Source: Pseudomonas sp. GM80
Lineage (GTDB): Bacteria > Pseudomonadota > Gammaproteobacteria > Pseudomonadales > Pseudomonadaceae
NCBI RefSeq assembly: GCF_000282515.1
Contig: NZ_AKJD01000150.1
Location: forward strand, 1-64,000
Reading direction: 5' to 3'
DNA: 64,000 nucleotides
In this document: piece after piece, positions 43,587 through 51,854 of the stretch
How positions within the stretch are numbered: the first letter of the stretch is position 1
Layout: every line of letters starts with the position of its first letter
Notes under the pieces: model-generated
What the model was told of the DNA's origin: nothing
The model's input: only the letters and a program-made list of their open reading frames with translations
Database searches by the model: none
Program-made: the position numbers and the translations under genes

Positions 43587-43682
43587 GCTGACCGCTCAAA
43601 TAGGGCGGGAAGCCTGTTTTCAGTGGGACGGTCCATAAATGGGCGGCTCACTTCCACAGGTTCCCGCTGGGGGGGTAGTCGG

Positions 43683-44408
43683 TTATTCGGCGCCGGTGAC
43701 GGCGGGTGGCTGTTTGGCGATCGCCTTTCGGCACTTCGCAATGCGCGTCTCGTTGCCAGCCTTCGCGTACAGCTCGCTGGAACGCTCAAGGTGCTTGAGC
43801 GCGGTTTCCCACTGCTCGGCCTCCATGGCGCGCATGCCGATCAACTTGTGGTATTTGGACGGGATCTGTTCAGTCAGCTCCCATTCACCGTCGACACGCG
43901 GCAACAGGTCGGACAGGTACGGCTCCGGACTACGCTGGGCGGTGTATTCAGCGAATGCCCACTCACACACGGCGTCAGCAACAAAGGTCTGGATATCCCG
44001 ACGTTTGAAACGCTCGGGCATTTCCTGGCCCTGCTCCATCAGGAAGTCCGCGAGTTCCAGGGCGTCTTCGAACTGCACGGTGTCGAACAGCCAGACCATG
44101 ACCTGCACCGCAACACGGTTCGGGAAATTCAGCCCCGATTCGCAGTAGCGCTGGACGTATTCCTGGTACTTGGGCAGCAACTCATCGCGCTTCAGTGCTT
44201 GGCGGCCGGCCATGCCGTTGATCGCGCTGATGCGCTCCAGATCCTGGTCCAATGCCGCTTCCTGCAGCATCAAATGCTTGCGCGCATTGGCGGGGCTGCT
44301 CAGCGCGTCAGCCGGGGTGTACGCCAGAGCCGCGCCCGAGAGGGCGGCGGCAGCGGCGGTTACACCCATGGCCAAGGTGCGGCGCTTGTGTGCCAGGGCC
44401 AGGCTCAC
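43683..44408 (-). CDS. Small terminase subunit (gpM-like)
   Basis: The 241-residue protein of the P2 gpM family recognises the DNA cut site and assists the large subunit. It begins MSLALAHKRRTLAMGVTAAAAALSG, and has a helical core with RYCESGLNFPNRVAVQVMVWLFD. It overlaps the capsid gene by 4 bases. Confidence 0.87.
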   Translation of the reverse strand: MSLALAHKRRTLAMGVTAAAAALSGAALAYTPADALSSPANARKHLMLQEAALDQDLERISAINGMAGRQALKRDELLPKYQEYVQRYCESGLNFPNRVAVQVMVWLFDTVQFEDALELADFLMEQGQEMPERFKRRDIQTFVADAVCEWAFAEYTAQRSPEPYLSDLLPRVDGEWELTEQIPSKYHKLIGMRAMEAEQWETALKHLERSSELYAKAGNETRIAKCRKAIAKQPPAVTGAE

Positions 44409-45424
44409 GCAACCAGCTCCACGTTTTCGGTCAGCGCGATCTTTTCCAGTTGCTCGATCACGTAACCTTCGTTGCGGCTGTTGTAATCCTCGACGCGGGA
44501 GCGTTTCGGGTTGTCGACCGTCTGTTTACGCCAGCTCGAATCCTGGAAGTAGATCGACAGGTTGTCCCAGCTGGTAACCAGCACGCCGTTGACCGGGAAG
44601 AACGGCACGCTGAAGCTCGGCAGACCGCCGTAGGTGGCGATCACCTGAGCATCTTCGATGCGTTCTTTTTCGGTCGGCACGTCGCCTTGTTTGGCGTACA
44701 GCTTGGCCTTGTCAGCGGCCAACAGGTCGGAACCGATGATCGCGACCAGGTCGCCGCCGTCGCGCAGGCGTTCGTCAACCATCTGCTTGGTGTCGTGTAC
44801 CAGGGCGTCGAGGTTGGCGTAGTCACCATTCGGCCCCAGAGTGACCTTGCCGGCCACCTTCCCTTCCTTAAGCACCTGCTGCGGGGCCTGCTCACGCAGT
44901 TGCTGCAGCCAGCCCTTGTTGACGTCCTGCAGCATCGGATACAGCTCGATGTCGCTCTGCTCCGCAGCATGCGTGCCGTGGAAGCCGACCATGATGCGGT
45001 CCAGGGCGATCTGTTTTTGAACCGCTGCGGAGTATTTCTGGTGGAAGTCCGGGAACTTGGCCCATGCGTCGATTTTCGCGTATGGCAGGCCTACGTCGGA
45101 TTCGGTGGAAGACAGCTCGTAAGTCGACTGATCCAGCGCCGACGCATCTTTGGCTTCGCGGTCTTTCGTCTTGGTATTGGTGCGGCCGGTAACTGGGCCG
45201 GACACACCGAGGAACACCTTTTGCCCTTTGATCTCGGTCACCGGAATGACGTTGATGCGCTGCAGGAAGTCCGACTTGGCCGTAATGGCCTCGTTCAGCT
45301 CTTGGGCAATGGTCGGCTCGACGCTGAACTGCTTCGTGGCCAGGTCGACGCCGTAGCTCTCAGCAATAGCGAGCTGCAGCTCCGCGTACATTTGGGCGCC
45401 GAAGGCGCTCAGGGAATAGGCCAT
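44405..45424 (-). CDS. P2-family major capsid protein (gpN)
   Basis: The 339-residue capsid subunit has the P2-family signature GVDLATKQFSVEPTIAQELNEAI and downstream VLVTSWDNLSIYFQDSSWRKQ. It forms the icosahedral shell with the scaffold/protease encoded just before it. Start and length match the family. Confidence 0.93.
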   Translation of the reverse strand: MAYSLSAFGAQMYAELQLAIAESYGVDLATKQFSVEPTIAQELNEAITAKSDFLQRINVIPVTEIKGQKVFLGVSGPVTGRTNTKTKDREAKDASALDQSTYELSSTESDVGLPYAKIDAWAKFPDFHQKYSAAVQKQIALDRIMVGFHGTHAAEQSDIELYPMLQDVNKGWLQQLREQAPQQVLKEGKVAGKVTLGPNGDYANLDALVHDTKQMVDERLRDGGDLVAIIGSDLLAADKAKLYAKQGDVPTEKERIEDAQVIATYGGLPSFSVPFFPVNGVLVTSWDNLSIYFQDSSWRKQTVDNPKRSRVEDYNSRNEGYVIEQLEKIALTENVELVA

Positions 45425-45425
45425 G

Positions 45426-46346
45426 TCAGAGCACCCGCTTTTTGGCAGTGGTTACAGGACCCGCGTTGCGCGGCAACTGGCGACCGTTGGGGGTGTTCTG
45501 CAGTGCAGAGAACTGCTTCAGCAGCGCGTCCAGTTTCGCCGTTACGGATTGGTTGCCCTTGGACTTGCGGCGGAACTCGCGCTCCTCCTCGGCGGTGGCG
45601 ACGATGTCGTCGACGGCCGAGCTGACGTCATCGATCAGACCCTGATCGGGTTCTGGTGCATCGGCGGCGGCAGGCTCGATGACCGCCTGAAGGCCGGCGG
45701 CGACAACCAGCAGCTGCGCCACCAGGGCTGTCAAAGCCGTTGCTGTAGCTTCATCCATTGGGGGTTTGCTCTCTGTGTTGGGTGGAGTGGATTCGGTGGG
45801 CAGCACGTCCGCAGCGAAACGTTTGAAAAAGCCGGTCAGAGCGTTAATCAGTCCGGTTTCAGCGGTGCTTTGGCTGTCGTCCTGCAGGCGGCCGAGTTCG
45901 ACCGAGGCTGCGTAATAAGATGCGCGGGAGTTTTTGTGGGAGAAGTAGAGTTCCTGAGTGCCCACGCTGGCAGGCTGGTCGGTTACGCCCATGCCGGTCA
46001 GGTAGGCTTTGCCTTTGCCCCGGAAGTCAGGGGTGATCTCAATGCTGGTGAACAGCTTCTGGCCCTGGTCATTCAGGTACAGCAGCCGGTCGTTGGGCTT
46101 CAATTGCGCTTCCAGCGCCACTTCGCCGGGTTCCAGATCTTCGGCTTCTTCCACCAGGCGCACGGCGTAGACGGTGCCGTGGGAACCAGGCCAGCGTTCG
46201 TGATCGCACCAGATCACTGCCGTGTAAAAGGATGGCTTGTAGGTTTCAGCGATATCGCGCAGTTCCTGGGGAAGGATCACTCGGCCATCAACGGTCGCGC
46301 CGCTGGTGGCGACACGTTTCCAGAACGAAACAAGGGAACGGGGCAT
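45426..46346 (-). CDS. Capsid scaffolding protease (gpO-like)
   Basis: GpO is both scaffold and serine protease that trims the capsid. From ATG 46346 it has 306 residues beginning MPRSLVSFWKRVATSGATVDG; a TTG at 46364 would add six residues and neither has a clear ribosome site. The N-terminal half is the protease domain (with AVIWCDHERWPGSHGTVYAV and VGTQELYFSHKN) and the C-terminal half a helical, acidic scaffold (EEEREFRRKSKGNQSV). Confidence 0.9.
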   Translation of the reverse strand: MPRSLVSFWKRVATSGATVDGRVILPQELRDIAETYKPSFYTAVIWCDHERWPGSHGTVYAVRLVEEAEDLEPGEVALEAQLKPNDRLLYLNDQGQKLFTSIEITPDFRGKGKAYLTGMGVTDQPASVGTQELYFSHKNSRASYYAASVELGRLQDDSQSTAETGLINALTGFFKRFAADVLPTESTPPNTESKPPMDEATATALTALVAQLLVVAAGLQAVIEPAAADAPEPDQGLIDDVSSAVDDIVATAEEEREFRRKSKGNQSVTAKLDALLKQFSALQNTPNGRQLPRNAGPVTTAKKRVL

Positions 46347-46508
46347 GGGGATAACTGCGCTCAATCGGTGATTTGAGCCGCCAAGATATGGAGCAAACCG
46401 CCCCCTAACAAACGGTTCAATTGCGCGTTCCTCCTAGATTCAAGATCTAGGTTTATCGCAGAATTTAACCCCGCGTTTTCACCGTTTTCGCCGCATAGAC
46501 TGCGGCCC
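46347..46508. promoter_or_regulatory. Divergent late promoter region between gpO and gpP
   Basis: The 162 bases separate the two late operons. They contain two dyads: AACCG-N12-CGGTT (46396-46417) and CCTAGAT-TCAAG-ATCTAGG (46433-46451). P2 late promoters bind Ogr at TGT-N12-ACA dyads, so the first is a candidate for the equivalent activator site here. No standard -35/-10 pairs were seen. Confidence 0.55.
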
Positions 46509-48566
46509 ATGTACTACTCGACCGAAGTTAAAGAAGCCGCCAAACGCCTGTTTCTGCGCCGCTGTAAGGCCAAGGAAATTCAGGCGCAACTCAACCTGCC
46601 CAACATCCGGATCGTCTACTACTGGATCCGCCAGGGCGGCTGGGAAGACATGCTGTCGGACGAAGAACCGCTCACCGCTGTTGGCCGGCGTATCACCTTG
46701 CTGCTGGACAAGGTCGGCAGCCTTTCCAAGGACGATCTAAACGAACTCGACCGGCTGACCGCCGTGCGCGAACGACTGCTAAAGCAAGCGGCCAAACCGA
46801 CGCCGGCGGCGGCATCGATCGGAGACGATCCGTGCGATTCCTCGGAACCTCGCCAGCGACCGCGTGGCGAACGTTCCGGCCGTAGCGAAGGCGGCGGCAA
46901 GAAAAAAGAGAAGAAGGCCAAGAACGACATCAGCGGCCTCACCGAAGTCGACTTCCTGGATAAGTTCATCAGCAAAATGTACCGCTACCAGCAGGAGCTG
47001 TTCGCGGCCAAGCAGAACCCGCTGACGTGCCGAATCCGCAACATCCTCAAAAGTCGTCAGGTCGGCCTGACCTACTACTTCGCCGGCGAAGCGTTCATGG
47101 ACGCGGTATTGAGTGGCGACAACCAGGTCTTTCTGTCGGCCAGCCGATCGCAGTCCGAGATCTTCCGCAGCTACATCATCCAGTTCGCCAAGCAGTGGTT
47201 CGACATTGAGCTGACCGGCAACCCGATCGTGCTGAGCAACGGCGCCGAACTGCGCTTTCTCAGCACCAACAGCAGCACCGCCCAGGGCTACCACGGCCAC
47301 GTCTACGTCGACGAATATTTCTGGATCCGCGATTTCGAAAAACTCAGCACCGTGGCCAGCGCCATGGGCACCCACAAGAAGTGGCGCAAAACCTACTTTT
47401 CGACGCCTAGCGCTGTGTCGCACCAGGCCTATCCGTTCTGGACCGGCGAAGAATTTCGCAACAGCAAGCGAGGGAAAAAGATCGGCGGCACCTGGCCGAT
47501 CGAAGCATCGTATTCACAGGGTGCTCTGTGTCCGGACGGCCAATGGCGCAAGACCATTACCATTCAGGATGCGATCGACGGCGGCTGCGATCTGTTCGAC
47601 CTCGAGCAACTGCAGCTGGAGTATGACGAAGACAAGTTTCAGCAGCTCTTCTACTGCAAGTTCATCGACAGCACGCAGAGCGCGTTCGGCCTCAAGGATC
47701 TGGAGCGCTGCTATTCCGACCTGTCGTTGTGGGAAGACTACAAGCCCGACGACGATCGGCCGTTCGGCAACAGTCCGGTCTGGCTGGGTTACGACCCGAG
47801 CCGCACCCGCGACGACGCGACGTGCGTTGTCATCGCCCCGCCGCTCGAACCTGGTGCGAAGTTCCGGATACTGGAGAAGCACAGCTGGCGAGGACATTCG
47901 TTCACCTATCAGGCTGCCCAGGTCAAGAAGCTGACCGAGCGTTTCAACGTCCAGCACATCGGCATCGATGTCACCGGTGTGGGTTACGGCGTGTTCGACC
48001 TGGTGCGCGACTTCTACGCCAAAGCGACGCCGATTCATTACAGCCTCGAGGCGAAGAACGCCCTGGTGCTCAAAGCCCAGGACACGATCCAAGGCAGCCG
48101 CATCGAGTGGGATGCCGGATGGACCGATATCGCCCAGGCGTTCTTGACCATCAAGCGCGGCACCACCAACAGCGGCCAAGTCACCTACAGCGCCTCGCGC
48201 ACCGACGCGACCGGCCACGCCGATATCGCATGGGCGGTTATGCACGCCCTGGCCAACGAACCTTTGAACACCAACAAGCGGCGTCGTAGCCGCTACGTCA
48301 CGAGTGGAAACAATGCCCAAGCATCGACGCAGAAATCGCCCGGTCAACCAGCAGGCGCAACAGCAACAGCCCATGCGGGCGTTTACGTTCGGCGAACCCG
48401 AGCAGGTGCTGTCGGGCAACATCGGCGAGTACCTGGGCGTATTTCTCAGCGACGACGGCGAGATCTACAAGCCGCCAGTGTCGCGGCCTGGCCTGGCCAA
48501 ACTGTTGCGCGCCAACGCGCACCACGGCGCCATCCCCAAGTTCAAGCGCAACCTGCTGTTGCGTGA
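46509..48566 (+). CDS. Large terminase, gpP-like, with unusual C-terminal run-on
   Basis: The terminase motor cuts and packages DNA. The first about 600 residues are clear: an N-terminal helix-turn-helix (KEAAKRLFLRRCKAKEIQAQLN), a charged linker, the ATPase region (SRQVGLTYYF as a P-loop variant, VYVDEYFW as Walker B) and the nuclease region (GYDPSRTRDDATCV, HADIAWAVMHALANEP). The frame then continues without stop for about 85 codons overlapping the portal gene, with Arg/Ala-rich, non-protein-like sequence. The family normally ends near the portal start, so the stop may have been lost, or a shift may end it. Confidence 0.88.
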   Translation: MYYSTEVKEAAKRLFLRRCKAKEIQAQLNLPNIRIVYYWIRQGGWEDMLSDEEPLTAVGRRITLLLDKVGSLSKDDLNELDRLTAVRERLLKQAAKPTPAAASIGDDPCDSSEPRQRPRGERSGRSEGGGKKKEKKAKNDISGLTEVDFLDKFISKMYRYQQELFAAKQNPLTCRIRNILKSRQVGLTYYFAGEAFMDAVLSGDNQVFLSASRSQSEIFRSYIIQFAKQWFDIELTGNPIVLSNGAELRFLSTNSSTAQGYHGHVYVDEYFWIRDFEKLSTVASAMGTHKKWRKTYFSTPSAVSHQAYPFWTGEEFRNSKRGKKIGGTWPIEASYSQGALCPDGQWRKTITIQDAIDGGCDLFDLEQLQLEYDEDKFQQLFYCKFIDSTQSAFGLKDLERCYSDLSLWEDYKPDDDRPFGNSPVWLGYDPSRTRDDATCVVIAPPLEPGAKFRILEKHSWRGHSFTYQAAQVKKLTERFNVQHIGIDVTGVGYGVFDLVRDFYAKATPIHYSLEAKNALVLKAQDTIQGSRIEWDAGWTDIAQAFLTIKRGTTNSGQVTYSASRTDATGHADIAWAVMHALANEPLNTNKRRRSRYVTSGNNAQASTQKSPGQPAGATATAHAGVYVRRTRAGAVGQHRRVPGRISQRRRRDLQAASVAAWPGQTVARQRAPRRHPQVQAQPAVA

Positions 48567-49356
48567 GCTGATTCCCTCGGCCGGCTGCAGCGCTCGGACG
48601 ATGGGCTGTGCGGGTCTGGATTACATGGTGTTCGGCGAAGCCTTCTTCTACCGCGACACCAATGCATTCGGCCAAGTCCTGGAGCTGCAGCACCTGGCAG
48701 CGATCAACATGCGGATCAAGGTCGACGGCGGTTTCCGAATGCTGCTGCCTGATAACAAGTTCATGGACTTCGACCAGGACGAGATCGAGCACGTCCTCGA
48801 CTATGACGTGGAACAGAACATTTACGGGGTGCCGGACTACCTGGGCGGCATGCAGGCGCTGCTGCTCAACGAAGCCGCAACCTTGTTCCGCCGGCGTTAC
48901 TACAGCAACGGGGCTCACGCCGGTTACATCTTCTACACCAACGATCCGGACCTGACCGAGGAGGACGAAGACAACCTGCGCGCGCAGATCAGCTCAAGCA
49001 AGGGCGTGGGCAACTTCCGCTCGATGTTCGTCAACATCCCCAACGGCAAAGAGAACGCGATTCAGATTATCCCGGTGGGGGATTTCCAGGCTAAAGACGA
49101 GCTGGAGAAGGTGAAGAACATCACCCGCAACGACGTGATCGCCGCCTGGCGGATGAACCCCGCGCTCGCCGGCATCATTCCGGAAAACAGCGGGGGTTTT
49201 GGCGACATTGAAAAGATTGACCGGGTGTACACCAGCAACGAGATCCGGCCGATCTGTCAGCTGTTCAACCAGGTCAATGACACGTTACGACCAGACAGGC
49301 GAATCAACTGGAGAGAAGTGGATATTCCAGTTGATCCCACTGCATCCGGTGCTTAG
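48313..49356 (+). CDS. Phage portal protein (gpQ-like)
   Basis: Portal proteins form the 12-fold ring through which DNA passes. The 347-residue protein from ATG 48313 (a GTG at 48304 lies in frame) matches the P2 gpQ family: RYYSNGAHAGYIFYTNDPDLTEEDED, EKVKNITRNDVIAAWRMNPALAGIIPENSGGFGD. It lies directly downstream of terminase P as in P2. Confidence 0.93.
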   Translation: MPKHRRRNRPVNQQAQQQQPMRAFTFGEPEQVLSGNIGEYLGVFLSDDGEIYKPPVSRPGLAKLLRANAHHGAIPKFKRNLLLRELIPSAGCSARTMGCAGLDYMVFGEAFFYRDTNAFGQVLELQHLAAINMRIKVDGGFRMLLPDNKFMDFDQDEIEHVLDYDVEQNIYGVPDYLGGMQALLLNEAATLFRRRYYSNGAHAGYIFYTNDPDLTEEDEDNLRAQISSSKGVGNFRSMFVNIPNGKENAIQIIPVGDFQAKDELEKVKNITRNDVIAAWRMNPALAGIIPENSGGFGDIEKIDRVYTSNEIRPICQLFNQVNDTLRPDRRINWREVDIPVDPTASGA

Positions 49357-49364
49357 CTAAGAGA

Positions 49365-49386
49365 TTGCCACTAAATATTGTGGCAA
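49365..49386. repeat. Inverted repeat after the portal gene
   Basis: TTGCCAC-TAAATATT-GTGGCAA is a perfect 7-bp dyad between the portal stop and the Ogr-like gene. There is no T run, so an operator or activator site is as likely as a terminator. Confidence 0.5.
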
Positions 49387-49421
49387 TATGGTGGCGATTG
49401 GCTGCCCTGGGGAGGGACACA

Positions 49422-49679
49422 ATGCGAGTTGAATGCAAATGCGGACACAGAGGACGGATCGCTTCGCGAGAGAAGCTATCGACGGAGTTTGCGAAGCTGT
49501 ACTGCCAGTGTCTGGACGCAAAGTGCGGGCACACATGGGTCGCAAATCTGACGTTCTCGCACACGTTGAGCCCATCGGCTCAGTCTTTCGAAAGGATGTT
49601 GTTCGACCATTTGCGGGATATGCCCAGGGCGAAACAGCGGGAGCTGTTCGAGCAGCTGGGGTCACAGGCAGTGGCGTGA
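49422..49679 (+). CDS. Ogr/Delta-like zinc-finger late activator
   Basis: Ogr-family proteins bind late promoters and contact RNA polymerase to switch on capsid and tail genes. The 85-residue protein from ATG 49422 has Cys5, Cys7, Cys28, Cys30 and Cys35 in MRVECKCGHRGRI and YCQCLDAKCGHTW; the C-x4-C pair matches the Ogr finger. The frame extends upstream to 49365, but the ATG at 49422 has GGGGAGGG about 7 bases before it. Unlike P2, it is placed after the portal gene rather than after gpD. Confidence 0.85.
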   Translation: MRVECKCGHRGRIASREKLSTEFAKLYCQCLDAKCGHTWVANLTFSHTLSPSAQSFERMLFDHLRDMPRAKQRELFEQLGSQAVA

Positions 49680-49731
49680 TGTTCGGACCGCCGACTCATA
49701 GGTGTCGGCGATCGACTACATGGCTCGATTA

Positions 49732-49917
49732 TCAGTTGTTGGCACCGTCTTCGGGCTTGGTGGCAAGCACCTCAGAAAGGCGGCGTAATTGAAGTTGCTC
49801 TTGTTCGCTCAATAGTCGATATAGGCCGATCAGGCGTCGTTCAATTGAGGTCAACCCGAGCCACTCGAATTCACAGAAACCAACACAGGCGCGGTCTTTT
49901 TTCGTGCGATCCAACAT
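49732..49917 (-). CDS. Small hypothetical protein downstream of the repressor
   Basis: The 61-residue product has plausible composition with a leucine-rich helix (SIERRLIGLYRLLSEQEQLQLRRLSEVL). It lies after the repressor on the same strand, 101 bases away, where lysogenic accessory genes are often found. No family recognised. Confidence 0.5.
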   Translation of the reverse strand: MLDRTKKDRACVGFCEFEWLGLTSIERRLIGLYRLLSEQEQLQLRRLSEVLATKPEDGANN

Positions 49918-50018
49918 GCGTACTACTCCATAAAGTGCATTGCTGAATCGACGTTATCGGGGCGGAAGCTGGCATTGGTACTGAGAGGCGACGAATGTCT
50001 TATTTGCAGTGTGTCTGT

Positions 50019-50366
50019 TTAATTCTGGCTTCGAGCGGCGTCGTCGGCCATCGCCTGCAGAAAACGACGAATCGCCTCTTGGTCAAAAGGCGTGATGCTC
50101 CTGTACTGCCTAATCAGCTTTTCCTCTTCTGGAGAAAACAGTACGCCGAGAGGCGTGGAACGTCGGCCCGTCAGCACAAATGCAGCATCTACTCCGCACT
50201 TTTCAAGTGCCGCCACATAGCGAAGATCGAGCGAATTAGCCTCCAGTTCATAGTTTTTCTGAGTTCCCCGGCTCACACCAAGTAGTACTCCAAACTCTGT
50301 TTGATTCAGGCCTAGGCGCTCGCGCTCTTCCCTTAGGCGTTCTCCTACTTGATCTGCTATGAGCAT
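50019..50366 (-). CDS. Prophage repressor (XRE-type, CI-like)
   Basis: The product has an N-terminal helix-turn-helix (GERLREERERLGLNQTEFGVLLGVSRGTQKNYELEANSL) and a C-terminal helical region (LFSPEEEKLIRQYRSITPFDQEAIRRFLQAMADD), but no S24 peptidase domain. It would keep the early operon silent in the lysogen. From ATG 50366 it has 115 residues; I prefer this over 50384 since GGTGGTG precedes it. Without a peptidase domain it is not expected to be inactivated by RecA cleavage. Confidence 0.85.
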   Translation of the reverse strand: MLIADQVGERLREERERLGLNQTEFGVLLGVSRGTQKNYELEANSLDLRYVAALEKCGVDAAFVLTGRRSTPLGVLFSPEEEKLIRQYRSITPFDQEAIRRFLQAMADDAARSQN

Positions 50367-50458
50367 TTTTTTATTCACCACCATTGACTTGATCAATTTT
50401 TTGACCAAGAATCACCACAGACAAACGTAAACAAACACAACTGAACAGAGTGCGCACT
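50367..50458. promoter_or_regulatory. Lysogeny switch operator region
   Basis: The intergenic span between repressor and Cro-like gene contains CTTG-N14-CAAG (50388-50409) with an inner TTGATCAA palindrome, then a run of CAAAC-type repeats before the cro start. This is the expected site of repressor and Cro binding; boundaries are uncertain. Confidence 0.55.
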
Positions 50459-50659
50459 ATGCCCGCCACAGTTACGCCGGAGCAAGCCCGAGAGGCTTTG
50501 GATCGCAGAGGAATGAGCATTGCGGAATTCAGCCGAAAGCATGGACTGAACAAAAATTTAGTCAGCGACCTGTTGAACGGTCGGATCAAAGGTCGCCGTG
50601 GGGAGGCACATCGCGCCGCGGTGTTGCTGGGTATCAAAGACGGCGTGATCGAACAGTAA
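50459..50659 (+). CDS. Cro-like regulatory DNA-binding protein
   Basis: The 66-residue protein from ATG 50459 (a GTG at 50450 is in frame) has a helix-turn-helix in SIAEFSRKHGLNKNLVSDLLNGRIKGRRGEAHRAAVLL. It is divergent from the repressor and first in the early operon, the position of Cro or the P2 Cox. Xis function might instead lie in the gene next to the integrase. Confidence 0.82.
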   Translation: MPATVTPEQAREALDRRGMSIAEFSRKHGLNKNLVSDLLNGRIKGRRGEAHRAAVLLGIKDGVIEQ

Positions 50660-50688
50660 TGGCACCGGGCCACAGGGAAAAGCAGAAC

Positions 50689-51168
50689 ATGAAAAGCACA
50701 GTTCTAAAAACTCGGCGTCAGGTGGTCAGCGCAATCATCTGCGCCTATCCCGGCGGGCGCGAATGCGCCGCCGCTCGCATCGGCCTATCGCTTAAGAAGT
50801 TCGACAACCACGCCTATGAAAACAACAACTGCCGCCCGCTGACCGATGCACAGATCCACCAGCTCGAGCTTGATACCGAGACAACCTTTCTCCCCGAGTA
50901 CATCACAGCAATGTACGGCGGGATGTTCGTTCCGGTGATTGAGCCTGAAGCGTTGGACAACGTGGAAATGTACGCCCGTTGCGTCCAGGCCTCAGCCAAG
51001 AAAGGCACCGTCGATCACCTCATTGAGGAAGCATTGAAGGACGGGATCATCAGCGAGGCCGAGGCCGAGGCGATCCTTCACGCGGACTCACTGCACCTTG
51101 CGGCCAGACACGCCGAAGTTCTCGCCGTCATCCAATTGCACGCGTCTAAATCGAGGAAAGCCAAATGA
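50689..51168 (+). CDS. CII/YmfL-like regulatory protein
   Basis: The 159-residue protein starts MKSTVLKTRRQVVSAIICAYPGGRECAAARIG with a helix-turn-helix, and continues with the helical region typical of YmfL/phage CII-type regulators (EEALKDGIISEAEAEAIL). The frame reaches upstream to 50659 but the stop codon overlap makes the later ATG the better choice. It may activate the repressor promoter or the early genes. Confidence 0.78.
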   Translation: MKSTVLKTRRQVVSAIICAYPGGRECAAARIGLSLKKFDNHAYENNNCRPLTDAQIHQLELDTETTFLPEYITAMYGGMFVPVIEPEALDNVEMYARCVQASAKKGTVDHLIEEALKDGIISEAEAEAILHADSLHLAARHAEVLAVIQLHASKSRKAK

Positions 51169-51527
51169 ACATAGCTTCCAAGGATCTGGATTACCGCAGC
51201 ACTATCCGGGCTGCTGCTCTCACATTCCTTGAACGTCATCAAGGGGAGCACTTGGGCGATCAAGGTCAATTCATTGAGCGCACCGCCAGCCATCTGGTGG
51301 ATAGCTTTCAGGCTGATAAGCCGCTTGCGATCCGACTCACCTGTGAAGCAATGAGCGACCTTCACGAAATCAATGTCCGGCAACGGCTCGATATCCATGC
51401 AAGTGAATCCCACGCGGTGGTCATCACTGACCCGGTCCGTGGTTGCACTTGGTCGGTGCCTGTCCACCTGATCTACGAACACTTGATAGCCGCCGGCCGC
51501 GCCACCCGTATCACGCCCGCCACCTAA
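51165..51527 (+). CDS. Early-operon hypothetical protein
   Basis: A 120-residue soluble protein overlapping the CII-like gene by 4 bases. N-terminal half helical, C-terminal half beta-rich (RLDIHASESHAVVITDPVRGCTWSVPVHLIYEHL). No family recognised. Co-translation implies an early phage role. Confidence 0.68.
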   Translation: MNIASKDLDYRSTIRAAALTFLERHQGEHLGDQGQFIERTASHLVDSFQADKPLAIRLTCEAMSDLHEINVRQRLDIHASESHAVVITDPVRGCTWSVPVHLIYEHLIAAGRATRITPAT

Positions 51528-51599
51528 ACATCCCTACTACTGTCCTGAGCCTGCTAGCCGTGGGTTTGGGTGAGCTGCGCCCGAAATTGAGGTTTGACG

Positions 51600-51854
51600 A
51601 TGGAAAACGCCATGGATATCCACACAAAACTGACGCCTAACCAGGCTCAAGCGCTCTTGGCCAACCTGCGCGAACAGTACCGCCACAGCCTCAATGACCT
51701 TTGGTACGCAGATCAATACCGGCGCATCCCCGATGGCCTCCGCCACGGATCGATTCTCGCCAATAGCCCGGTGATGGCCGCTCAGAAAACGCTGATCGGC
51801 GCCCTCACCCATAGCCTCAGCCTCAGTCTCAAAGCAGCGAAGAAAAAATCATGA
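51600..51854 (+). CDS. Early-operon small hypothetical protein
   Basis: An 84-residue protein, with GAGG 8 bases before ATG 51600, which is why I prefer it to the TTG at 51594. It contains LTPNQAQALLANLREQYRHSLNDLWYADQYRRIP and ends basic (KAAKKKS). It overlaps the primase start by 4 bases. No family recognised. Confidence 0.65.
   Translation: MENAMDIHTKLTPNQAQALLANLREQYRHSLNDLWYADQYRRIPDGLRHGSILANSPVMAAQKTLIGALTHSLSLSLKAAKKKS

Noticed and set aside
43583..43789. 68-codon minus-strand frame in the gpL-gpM gap
   Set aside because: Two-thirds overlaps gpM in another frame; Arg/Pro-rich, no start signal.
47514..48422. 302-codon minus-strand frame
   Set aside because: Antisense to terminase and portal; shadow composition.
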